Under the pieces are notes generated by a model. The model was given only the letters and a program-made list of their open reading frames with translations. It ran no database searches and was not told the DNA's origin. The translations under genes and the position numbers were made by a program. This document shows, one piece after another, positions 42,001 to 55,132 of a stretch of DNA of 64,000 bases. The DNA comes from Lateolabrax maculatus (Eukaryota > Chordata > Actinopteri > Acropomatiformes > Lateolabracidae): the NCBI GenBank assembly GCA_031216445.1, contig CM062210.1, forward strand, positions 21,559,001-21,623,000. Direction: 5' to 3'. How positions within the stretch are numbered: position 1 is the stretch's first letter; every line of letters starts with the position of its first letter.

Positions 42001-45000
42001 TCTAACTAACTGTCAATCACACATCAGAGTTGGCACCCAGAATAGTGCAGTGTTCCCTATGTGGACCTTTTTCTCTGTTTGACAAAACATTGCTGAACTA
42101 AAACCCAATGTCTGAACCAGGAAATAAAGATGATAAAATATAATTATAAAAATGAAACAGCACTTAATGGCATTTCTTATAAGAGCTGATTGAAAGACCA
42201 CTGACTCAATTAAGGCATAAAGTTGTCCTGTCCTGTTATACTGCTCCAAAGGTCACAAATAATTTTCCAGTTCATGTCATGTGAGACAGTTGCACATGTG
42301 TTAATGTGTTAAGTTGTGACATGGTATATACACTGTGTTACTTGGTATGCACAGTTTCTTACTTGGTGATGTTGTGTATGTAATGTGGAAGCCTCGGTCA
42401 GAGACACTGTAGTCGGAGTGGAAGTGGACCCATGCAGCTGGACCGGTGGTCTGCAAGGGGGGAGGCGAGGCAGTACTGCAGTACTTCCCCAGAACTGGAT
42501 CTTCAGGTAGAAGTCCATCCCGGATCTACAACATTTGGCCACACAATACAATAAATAGAAAAACACTTGCAAGAAGTTGTAAGACTGTGCTACATAGCGT
42601 GTTGCATGGAGTGGTATCACTATTGGCCGACAGTACACAACTGTGTCAGTGTTAAAAAAACATACCTTTAAACTGATATTGGTACCTTATGTAGCTTTGT
42701 TTTAAAAAGTACTTAACAAATAAACCTTGTTTCTATTAGACACACCAATGTGGATGTGAAAGGTGACCTGTTGAGTCTATTTAGTTCTCTGTGATTTGTT
42801 TAATGATTGATATTACCTAATGCAAGAGATATAAAGCAGCATTTCTCACCTCTAGGAAGTCAAAGTTGCAGTCAGGATGATGCTCCAGACTAAGAGTCCC
42901 GAATGCAAAGGTAATAAGCAAGCTGGGCTCCACTGTCACTGTCCAGTAGCAGTCGCGGCTAGGTGGGTAGTTTCCAGGGTAACCAGGTGAGTTAATGTTG
43001 CCATAGGGTGCAGTTTGTTCGCCTCCACACACTAAAATGAAAAGGAGATTTTCAGGGAAGATGAACAATTAATTAATAATGCACTATCTTTGATCAGTAT
43101 TTGTCCTTTAACTCCCATGACACTGAATAAGAGATACTGTAGAGAGACTATGCTGTTGCTACTACAGCAATAGTTTACGTCTTTCCTTGTTTGGATCCGA
43201 TATCCAATAGAGTCATCACACATGCCAGGCTAAGTTAGGAACAACCCTATTTGGATATAGTGGAATTTAGCAGTTCTTGGGAAGGTTAAATACTGAGCTT
43301 CAGGACACCATCTTCAGATTTGGGTAGCAGTACGCTGTGATTCACACGTGGTGTTTCCCTTTTTTCCTCAATCGAATAAATATTCCTGTGTAAGACACCC
43401 AGTTCTCCTTCAACTTCTTGTTAGAGTGAAACAGCTCTAAGATTTCCATCACAATTGGCATCACGAACAGGATTCCAATACAACAAAGACTGGTAAGTGC
43501 ATTTCTTTATTTTATGTCTGTGTTTGACAGAATAATAAATAATCTATGTGTATTTTCTGCATTTTGAATATGTAATGCCTGCCTTAAAAGAGAGTTCAGG
43601 GTCTAAGGACAAATAGTCCCCCCTCTCTCATTGGGGGCTCAAACCAAAATTGACAAATTTTGAAAAAACAAAGCAGAAAAAAATACAGTAATCCATTGAG
43701 CTAAAATTGGTGTACTTCAGAAAGACTGTGCAGTACAAAACTAAGATGTGTTAGTTTGTAGATGGAGGTGGATTTTAGAGAGAAAAGATTGTGGCGAGGA
43801 ATTTACTCCACTGCACCACAAATTGGTGGTTTACTTACAATTAAACTGATGGTTGTGCCCAACACAGACAAGACCCACAGTGAGGTTAAGCCCGTGGGAA
43901 GACGTTCCGTGGTAAGCACAGAGGGGTTTATTATGGGTTAATCAAGACTGGTGGTGAGTGTCCGTCGGGAAATGAGAGGCTTTGTTTTGCTGCAGGCACA
44001 GAGGCCTAGGTGCTGAGGGGTTGCACTTATCTCAATCACCTCTCTGAAGTACAATAAGTAAATAACAGAAGTATAGAGACTGATGCTGCAGCAGTGTTTT
44101 ATTGATATGCATGGGGGATATGTTAATGGAAATGTATTGATGTATAAAAGTGTTTAATTCTGTAGTGTGCATGCTGTAATTTGATCAATGATCTGTCCAG
44201 AGCAGAGTCATCACACATGCCAGGCTGAGTTAGGAACAACCCTATTTGGATATAGCAGAACTTAGCAGTTCTGGGGAAGGTTAAATACTGAGCTTCAGGA
44301 CACCATCTTCAGATTTGAGTAGCAGTACGCTGTGATTCACACGTGGTGTTTCCCTTTTCACCTCGATCAAGCTTCAATAAATATTCCTGTGTAAGACATC
44401 CAGATCTCCTCAAACTTCTTGTTAGAGTGAACCAGCTCTAAGATTTCCATCGCAATGGGGAATAAGCGCCATTCTTCCATAGATTCTTGCTAGACACAGG
44501 ATACAGACACTTCAGTGGGCTGAGAGAAGATGATGGTGGTGTTGGCAGACTGGCAGTTGAATAAAAACATGTGGCTATTGATTAAACCCATGATACTTCA
44601 ACTATAACTGACCACACAGACTGACTTTAAGATTAGTTTCATCATGTTGAGAATATTATTCAACAGTCAGCCAAACATCTCGCTAAGTAGTATTAGGCGA
44701 TACAATGGATGTATGTCATTGTAAACTTTTACCTTTATAGCTGTTCCAAAAAATGAAAGGATGTTTTGCTGCTATTTTATCTATACTAATTTACGTTAGC
44801 TAGCAATAGACTTAAGAAAAATAATTGAATTCACTGTTCCGCTCGAAGACTACAAAGCTAAAGCCAACTTTTAAGGTAGAATGTTTTCTTGCATGTAAAT
44901 CAATTCATGAGTTGACGTCGTGAATCTATCAATATATTTTACATGTCAATATGACAACTTTGACCATTCTATTTGTTTTATATCAGCTCTCTGGCATGAC

Positions 45001-48000
45001 ATGCATTACACTTTAGTGATGATTAGATCTTCAGATGCTTTAAAAAATGTAAATAAATTTCAACCGGGTTATGTGAACTGCAAAATTTCCTCACTTGGAG
45101 AAAAGAAAGTGGAGCATCGTTCCGGAGCGCTCCAGCAGCACTACACACCACTCGCAGTTACCCGCTATTTTTTTCTGTTGATCCATCAGTTGATCAGTCC
45201 ACAAAAATCTATCTGTTTACTGGTCCACAAAGCTGTGCCCACCCTACAGCAACTGCAACTTTCTACCTATGAGGCTGAAATTTGCCATGGAGGTCAATAG
45301 TTCGTGTGGTTGTGTGTGTGTAGATGCATTTGGGTACGTTGTTGCAGCTTTTGCAAATTTTGCCGTTGTTTCTGTTCATTTCTCTCTCTGTCCCTTACTC
45401 TGTGACTCCTCACTTGTCTAACCTGACAAAGTGTATTCAAAATAATTTTGTAAAATGATAAACATCTTCTTTATTTCATCTTTGTGTTTTCATAATTTGG
45501 ATTTGAATTATATAAATGTGTCTCAAACAGTACATAAATGTAAGCAAAATGTGTGTTATACAAGGATATATTTATACAATAATACTATATTATAGCACTA
45601 TGATTATGCTAGGTGTTTGTGTTGTTAAATTGAGCTTATAGGTTCCATTGTAATTACCAAAGAACATATATACCTCTGTGGTGATTACATCGTTTGAATT
45701 AGATCAGGTCAGTTTGTGTTTGTGTTGAACATCACACGAACGTAAAGCTAATCCTATCCTGGGCACAGTGGGCAGTACCTGTTCTTCCTCTCTTAGTCTC
45801 CTCATCTTGTCCTATATCTCTTCCTGTCCCATAGCTGAGCTTTGATTGAGTCTTTTCATTTTTGTCTATCTCTGTGATATTTATATGAAAAATCAGTTTG
45901 GTACTTGCTGAGAAATGGCTGAAAATGTGTTGAGACAGACAGGATGAAGTGAGACTTTGGTAGAGTTAGGGGATCCATTCAGGCTTCTGCAACTGTGTCA
46001 TATGACGAACGTTACTCTGTGAATCAGCAGGATGTACTGGAGGCAGACATATAAGACTCCATTGGCAATGTATTTTTTCAAATTTCAGCACAGCGTTTGT
46101 GCTTTTCTGATCTCATATAGGACTCCACTGCTTCAACTCCCATCGACACAAGTTTAAAAGCATTTCAGCGCATCTTGCCAGCAGCCTCATAATTATTACT
46201 TACGAGAGTAAACCATTCCTGGTACTTAATAAACCAATAAACTTGCACTTACACTTCTTTATATATACACAAATATACACACATGTATATGCAGGGCTGT
46301 GTATGTTGGACACATTGTATGTGGTTACGTGAACCAAAGACATAATAAAATAATATAGCACAAAAAGTAAAGTAAGGTACTAAGTAAATTTGATAAAGTA
46401 TGCTGACATGTGCATCATTTCAAAACTTAAGACCTATCTTTTATGACCTTAAATTTTTTTAATCAAATGTAAGTCTTTTTAATACTTTTTAAGGATTAGG
46501 TATCAACTAAACCAAAACAGATGACACACCCCTACCTGGGTCCTGAGACTGCCACGCAACTGTGAAGCCACCACCACTGACAGAGTGATCAGAGCGAAAC
46601 CAGAAATACAGGGAATTGTGGGAGCTGTAGAGCTCCTGTGGGTTATTTTGACCACAGTATTTTCCGATCATGTAAGCAGAGGCGCTGTCCCCATCATGGA
46701 TCTGAAGAAAGTCAAAGTTGCAATTGGTGCTGCTCTCCAGATGAAAGAAAGGAAAGGTAATACGCAGAATCTAAAGAAGAGAAACACAGAAAGGGGGAGA
46801 TCAAAGGATGTCTGTCAATCTACTACATTTGAAATCAAATCACATCCACTAATGCTAACAATGTCCACTTTTCTCTTTCTCTTTCAGCTTGTTGTTTTGG
46901 TATAAGAGCACAAACATTTGGTGTCTGTGGTTCAGTTGGTCTCAGCACTCAGTAACCCCTTATCCATCACCATCAACCAGCTGTTTTTAACAAAATGAGC
47001 TCTGATTAACTGCCCAGCCCACAAAGGTTGGGAACATCTAGAAGCTAATGAGACAGATATGTTTTTATCAGGAGTTGGTAAAGACTAAACAAGAACTAGG
47101 GCCAGTATCATCTGCCGGCCAAAAACAACACATCAATATGTTGACTATGTTGCTTCCTGACTGCTAGATGAGAAAGCGTTAACTTGTGTAACACAATTTT
47201 CACTAGGCCACCATACTTAATGTAATTGTACAATTTTTTTTTTTGTTGTTCTTCCAGTGCCTTTTTACTGTTAAAAGTAATGTGATCCCAGCAATGCTTA
47301 CAACATCATAATCCTTGCAGAGGATGTCGTCTGGACCTTGTTTTATGGTCCACTGACTATACTGAATTAAGGAATTTAAAATGTCTGATTAATATATAAT
47401 TAAAAGCATTCCTTGGATATATAACCTACACAGTAACATCGAAGGAGGACTCATTTGTTCAATCAAGAGAACTTCTACAGAACGGTATTTTGTTAGGTGA
47501 GAAGCTCAAACAAGCTGACTGTGCACTACCTGTCCGGAATGAAATTATAGAGACAAAGTAAACAAATGAAATTAAATAAATCTGCAACTGACCTTGTTTG
47601 GGTCAATGCGGATCACCCAGGCACAGCTGACCTGGTGATCGTATTCATCATGGCCTGGGGTGTTGGGATAACTGAATGAACCAGCAGGGCCATTCAGGTA
47701 TCCTCCACACTCTGGAACACCACACATACACGATTACAGTAGCAATGACAGTAGACCTGCATACTCTACATAAACTATGGGAAAACACAAAGGGCAATGG
47801 ATTCCTTCTGTTCTTGCATGTTAGTCCTTTTGTCCAAAAAGGTTTATACACTATATCATTATATGAGTGATGATAAATAATATAATGTCATATACACATA
47901 ATGTTCTGACTATCAACCAGCAGTCCTGCAGAATGTCAACCAGCCCATTCATTTCCTTAACTTTTTTCTCCCTGTGTCTCTGCACATCCATTCTACTCCC

Positions 48001-51000
48001 TTCATTTTGTTTTTGCACTTTCTCCACCTCTTTCAGCCAATCCCTCCCTATTTCTTCCCTTCACTTCCCCTCCTTCATCTCAATACCTTGCTGTGGGGTC
48101 TGGCAAAGTGGGCCAGTCCATTGGGCAGTGCAAGTACAGGTAAATCTATTAATGCCATCGGTGCAGGTTCCTCCATTCTGACAGGGGTTGCTGAAACATT
48201 CATTGATATTCTGGTCACAGTTTACTCCTTGCCAGCCAGAGTTGCAATTGCAGATGTAGCCAGGAGCCGAGGTGGTGGCCTGTGATAGCAGCAGTGCACT
48301 AGTCAGACATTCATGAATTTGTTGTTACGAATAGATTTGATTCTGGATTTTCTATTCTTAAGAATATCATTAAAGCAAGATGATTCATTATTCAGACTGC
48401 AGCCACACGAACTGAGACTAAATCTGAAAACGCTATTCATGTGTTTGTGTAAAAATTATTTGTGATAATATAGAATATGATCAGTGTTATCCTTTAAAAT
48501 GGGTATTTGCAGATGCAAATTGTCATAATGGCCACACAGCATCCCGTCATGTCTGAACAGGCATACATACAGTAACACACACTTACCACACACTGTCCAT
48601 TGACACAGGGGTTGTTGGTCTGGCAGATGTTGCTGGTATGGGTGCAACCAGTTGGTCCATAACCACTGCCAATGTAACCTGGAGGGCAGGTACATATAGG
48701 GAAACTTGCGCCTGGTGAATGTGGAAGGGTTGAGTGAAAAGAAAAATACATGGTCATGTCCCACACTGCACATCTCACTCTTAAATTGCACACACACAAA
48801 CTTTTCAATATACTTTACTGCATATTTTGTAGATAAATACTTTGGAAACCGACTACTCAGACCAACTCGAGACTACTTTTTGCATTTCATTGGGGAAATT
48901 TTTGAGGGCATTATATATTTCACACACAATATCCAGACACATAACATGGTGTGAAGTAAGTATACTACTGTTAAATATTAAAACACAAGTTAATTATCTG
49001 TGTTTTAATATTTAACTTACTGGTTTAGGCTATGTTTATCAGGAGAGGAGAACTGCTGACCCTAACTGGGGATATTGTAAATCGGTCGAAATCTGCGTCG
49101 AAAGAAGCTGGTTTAGTTGGTTTGGGTATTGGCAGGAAAGATAGATTACTTTATTCATCCCCGAAGGGAAATTAGGTTGGCTAGAGATGTGGAGACAGCT
49201 GTAAGTGCCACATGCTCTAATGGTACATTTGGCTAGAGGCTAAACATTTTACTTTACTGCAATTCTGCTTTCTGTTACAATGCAGAATGTGCTACTGTAG
49301 GTTACCAGAAAAAAATTCTCTGTTGAAAGACAATGTTCAACCACTACATCTATTCTGTTTCTCCAAAGTGACAAATTGCTTTCATTAGTTGACTTTAATA
49401 AAAAACATAAAACCCTGATGTAGGGATAGGATTGTTGTCCTCTGCATATGACCTAAGCGCACATTTATTACCTGTGGCACACACAAAAGCCATCTTTTTC
49501 ATGTGACTAATTATTTTTTTCCTCTTTATTTTTAAAATGCACAAGGGAAGACTAAAATAGACCCTCTCCTGTTTGCCAAAAAAAAAAAATCACACTATCC
49601 TCCTTCACTCAGCAAATCAAAAACATACATAACATTCATTTTCTCTCCACTAATAATTTTCACACAATCCCAAATGTCACCCGACTATTTGTGAAGCACA
49701 GAGTTGTGATGCAATTACAGATGATTCTCTTTAAACAGTTTAACCACGCATAATATTTCCTATGCCATATCCCCTACGGAAGACACAGTAATAAAATCAT
49801 GTAAATGTTTGTTTTACCTGGGCTGGAGGAGCAAGTAGCTAATGGGTAACAGCCTCCATTGTTGCTTGCGCAGATGTTGGTCTGGGTGCATGTTCTCCCA
49901 TCCCCCTCATAACCTGCACAAATAATTGTACTTAGAATCAGGCAGATGATAAATGTTTTTTTTTTTATTTCCCAGGGTCACTCAGAAGAGTCGGTCGCCT
50001 AAAATTTTGACTACAGCTCAGCGGACAGCATCAGAGGTTGTTCTTAGGTGTCATACATTCACTGTCAGCAAGGAGAGGTTCTCCTTTAAGAGTAATGTTC
50101 CAATTTTATCTTTTTCAAAATAATAAATTATATAAATAATAGCATCTTGTTGTATTTCTCAATAGTTTTGTCTTTGCAAGACTTTTTCCTCTGAGCCACC
50201 CAGACACATTAGCCATTGTAGAACACCAACAAAGTTAGAGCCAGGGCTGGGTGATAGGTTTGAAATAAATATTACATACAGTCTCTGGCTGTCATTTAGA
50301 ATTCATATAATTGTAGTTACATTCGTAACTCTTGTTTCCCCCCCTCATACCTGGAGGGCAGGGACCACAGTGGAAGGAGCCCATTGTGTTCAGGCATTGT
50401 ACCACTGGAGTGGTGGAGCAGCCGCCATTATTGGTCAAACATTCATCCACATCTTGACAGCTGTAGCCATTGCCTTGCCAACCTGAGATATATTAGAAAT
50501 AATCAGAACAAATCTCCACTTATTCAGGCTATACATTAAGCCAGAAGCAAATTCACAGCAATACACACAGTGGCAATTCACAAAAAGCAGTGTGAGCTAG
50601 ATATTTTTTCAATTGTGTTCATGGATAATTTATTGTATTGTAAGTATGTTGGCGACAAAAGATTTGAGCGAGCACAAAACAAATTGAGGTGCTACTCAAT
50701 CTTTATATATATTTTTTTTATTATTATTATTATTCATAATAATAATAATAATAATATGTATACACACACACACACATATATATATATGGTCCCAAAGTCA
50801 CCAACATCGGGTAGCCAAGCCCAGAACTTGCATTTAATATAGAGCCCAGTATGAGTTGTGTTATTGAGTGTTACCAGCAGGACAGGCTCCACAGTAGAAG
50901 GAACCCTGAGTGTTGTAGCAGTCCACAGCAGGGTTGGTGGAACAAGGTTTGTTAGGTAAGTTACACTCATCCACATCAGCCACACAAGCCGGGTTCCCAG

Positions 51001-54000
51001 CTGGAGACTCCCAGCCACTCTCACAAATGCACTGGTATTTAGGCTGTTTATTTAGGGAAAAATAGTCACAGTGTAAAAACTCTGTCCAACCATCATATCT
51101 ACAGTAAAACAGAATTATGGACATACAACAAAAAATATAAGAGCAGTTGTTTTCAGCTATATGCCATAAAGGGTACAATGACATCCCCAATTGGAAAAAG
51201 GTTGGTCTTTTACTAGTATTTCCAATTAATATATGTAGGACTTCTTACAGAATATTATAATATCTCTCACTAAGCATCACAAATTAAGAAGGTTTGTCAG
51301 AATGTAATGGTGATTTCACTAATATCAGCAGTAGATGTACTTTAAAACACTTGTGAATGCACTCAAGTCTGCTGGTTTTAATTCCTTACAATAATTATAG
51401 CCACTTATTGTGTAAATTATTAAAAATCAGATAGTTTGGAATGAAAACCTTTAAACAATTGGGCCTCCATGGACTATGGCAGAAAACTGTCATTACACAA
51501 CATCACTTGCTGCTAATGAAGCTCCAAAATGTTCTGAATATTGACACCTTCAATCTTAGATTAAGTGGCAATCTTCCATTCTACTGCTCTATTCCAATAG
51601 AATCTAATATGCAGTATATATCCCCTCTGTTGCCTTCTTATGATAAAAATGCCTATATTGCTGTTTTTTTATACTTTCACAGTCTGGCATTCATTTATCC
51701 TTTTAAAAGCTTCCATTAAACTGTCCCATATAGGTATACAAAAAACACAATTACCATTTGGGGAACCTTGAAAGAAAGTAGTGTACAAATTAAAATGTTG
51801 GGTTTTTTTTATTATTATTTGTCCACTCATAAGTGCTCTGGTATACATTTAATCTTATAGGGTGGGTTTTCACTCTCTCTATTCAATTGATATTGTGGAT
51901 TCTGCTACATATTTTTTTTTAATGTAATGTATGTAATGTTGAATGTAAAAGTAGTCTGGTAAATTGACTGGTTACCTGTCCAGGTATAACCCGATCTGAA
52001 TCAATACATGTGCCATGTACACACAAGTCCTGTCCTACATTCCTGCAGTCATCATAACGCACAGTACAGATAATCCCGGACCATTCTGGAGAACAATTAC
52101 AACTGCACAGAAACAGAAATATCATTAAAATATTATAATGGTTGCTGTAGAAAGCAGTAAGTTATTAAACAAAGACTAACAGCAAGTATGATTTACAGTG
52201 GGTACGGAAAGTATTCAGACCCCTTTAAATTTTTCACTCTTTGTTTCATTGCAGCCATTTGCTAAAATCAAAAAAGTTCATTTTATTTCTCATTAATGTA
52301 CACTCAGCACCCCATCTTGACAGAAAAAAACTGAAATGTAGAAATTTTTGCAAATTAATTAAAAAAGAAAAACTGAAATATCACATGATCATAAGTATTC
52401 AGACCCTTTGCTGTGACACTCATATTTAACTCACATGCTGTCCATTTCTTCTGATCCTCCTTGAGATGGTTCTACTCCTTCATTGGAGTCCAGCTGTGTT
52501 TAATTAAACTGATTGGACTTGATTAGGAAAGGCACACACCTGTCTATATAAGACCTTACAGCTCACAGTGCATGTCAGAGCAAATGAGAATCATGAGGTT
52601 GAAGGAACTGCCCAAGAAGCTCAGAGACAGAATTGTGGCAAGGCACAGATCTGGCCAAGGTTACAAAATAATTTCTGCAGCACTCAAGGTTCCTAAGAGC
52701 ACAGTGGCCTCCATAATCCCTAAATGGAAGAAGTCTGGGACGACCAGAACTCTTCTTAGACCTGGCCATCCAGCCAAACTGAGCAATCGTGGGAGAAGAG
52801 CCTTGGTGAGAGAGGTAAAGAAGAACCCAAAGATCACTGTGGCTGAGCTCCAGAGATGCAGTAGGGAGATGGGAGAAAGTTCCACAAAGTCAACTATCAC
52901 TGCAGCCCTCCACCAGTCGGGGCTTTATGGCAGAGTGGCCCGACGGAAGCCTCTCCTCAGTGCAACACATATGAAAGCCTGCATAGAGTTTGCCAAAAAA
53001 CACACGAAGGACTCCCAGACTATGAGAAATAAGATTCTCTGGTCTGATGAGATGGAGAATTAACTTTTTGGCGTCAATTCTAAGCGGTATGTGTGGAGAA
53101 AACCAGGCACTGCTCATCACCTGCCCAATACAATCCCACAGTGAAACATGGTGGTGGCAGCATCATGCTATGGGGGTGTTTTTCAGCTACAGGGACAGGA
53201 CGACTGGTTGCAATTGAAGGAAAGATGAATGCGGCCAAGTACAGAGATATCCTAGAAGAAAACCTCTTCCAGAGTACTCAGGACCTCAGACGGAAGGTTC
53301 ACCTTCCAACAAGACAATGACCCTAAGCACACAGCTAAAATAACAAAGGAGTGGCTTTGGAACAACTCTGTGACCATTCTTGACTGGCCCAGCCAGAGCC
53401 CTGACCTAAACCCAATTGAGCATCTCTGGAGAGACCTGAAAATGGCTGTCCACCAACGTTCACCATCCAACCTGACGGAACTGGAGAGGATCTGCAAGGA
53501 AGAATGGCAGAGGATCCCCAAATCCAGGTGTGAAAATCTTGTTGCATCATTCCCAAGAAGACTCATGGTTGTACTAATTCAAAAGGGTGCTTCTACTCAA
53601 TACTGAGCAAAAGGTCTGAATACTTATGACCATGTGATATTTCAGTTTTTCTTTTTTAATAAATTTGCAAAAATGTCTACATTTCTGTTTTTTTTTTTTT
53701 TTTTCTGTCAAGATGGGGTGCTGAGTGTACATTACTGAGAAATAAAATGAACTTTTTTGATTTTAGCAAATGGCTGCAATGAAACAGAGTGAAAAATTTA
53801 AAGGGGTCTGAATACTTTCTGTACCCACTGTATAAATAAATTTATCACAACAAGAGTAATGATCATTAAGGCCTTAAACACATATTTTATCACTTACATC
53901 TATTGGTATTTAGTCATACAGGGAGTTTTGATTTGATCTTTTTCTGACATTTCTGCCCCACCCCAATACAATGGAGTTGAATGGAATTGCATAAGAGGTG

Positions 54001-55081
54001 CCCACAGTATTAAAAAATTACATTTAAAAAAATCTAACAGTAGCTTCTAACCAAAAATCCCTGTCTTTCAGAATAATCCACAGATCTCAACGCCACAAGC
54101 TTTCATAGAGGCTTTTTCTTTTGTTTAAAGAAGTTCCAATAACTTCAGAGTGAGTGTATTACAAATGTGGGCATTTAGAGGCCCACCATCACTGTTGAAG
54201 GTTTATGTATACTGTATGGTGTTCAGTGTGTTTTAAACTAAATGTACATAGATATGATGTTTTGTTTATTTTTTAACTAAATATTAAAATGTCATTTTTA
54301 TTAATGCCGTGAGCACCACAAACCAAATTCCTAACAGACTGACTTGATATAGCAACATATATAAAACAGTACAACAAGACATTTAAACACCCAATAGCAT
54401 TTGGAATAATGGACATTTTGGTGTGCAGAAAACAAGTATTGTGAACAAATTTGTGTCAACTTTTGACGAAACGGAAAACAGTTTCTACAAAATGACATAA
54501 AATGTGTCTTTTTGACTTATGTCTTCCATAATTTGAACAGTAGCAACATTTATGTACTTTGGTCACTGAGGCTAAACTATAGCTGGTGACTCTGGCCTGG
54601 ATATATGGGGGTGCTGGGGTGGGCTGATGAAACTGTAGCCCACCGGCAGGACCAGACCAGATTGAGAAGAACATTAGTGTTTTGTTCAGTCATGTTCAAT
54701 TTAATTGTCATTGCATTTAGATAAATCTGTATGCACTGAAATATACATAAACACACACAGTGATTGGCATAACATTTCTCTTATAGGCTATGGAAGGCGT
54801 GGCATTTAAATCACCCCTTTTTCTACAAAATATACACATTTCTTAAAAGTATTCAAGTACGGGTGAAAATCTAAACAATCAGAAAACAATAGCATTAAAT
54901 TCATGACAACAGAGTATTATGTGAAGTTTCAGACATACGTGTATGATCCAGGGGTGTTGACACAGGTTGCTCCATTCTGACAACCCTGAAATGTTCCCGA
55001 ATACACCTGACATTCATTCACATCTGTTGCACAGTTAGGACCCTGACACACACACACACACACACACACACAAAGAGACAC

Positions 55082-55132
<51 letters not shown>

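Noticed and set aside
44920..45300. 126-codon plus-strand ORF in the CUB1-CUB2 intron
   Set aside because: No motif or codon bias; likely chance in AT-rich DNA.
47867..48285. Two plus-strand ORFs of about 100 codons
   Set aside because: Antisense to exon 12 (EGF7-8) and its pyrimidine-rich intron flank.
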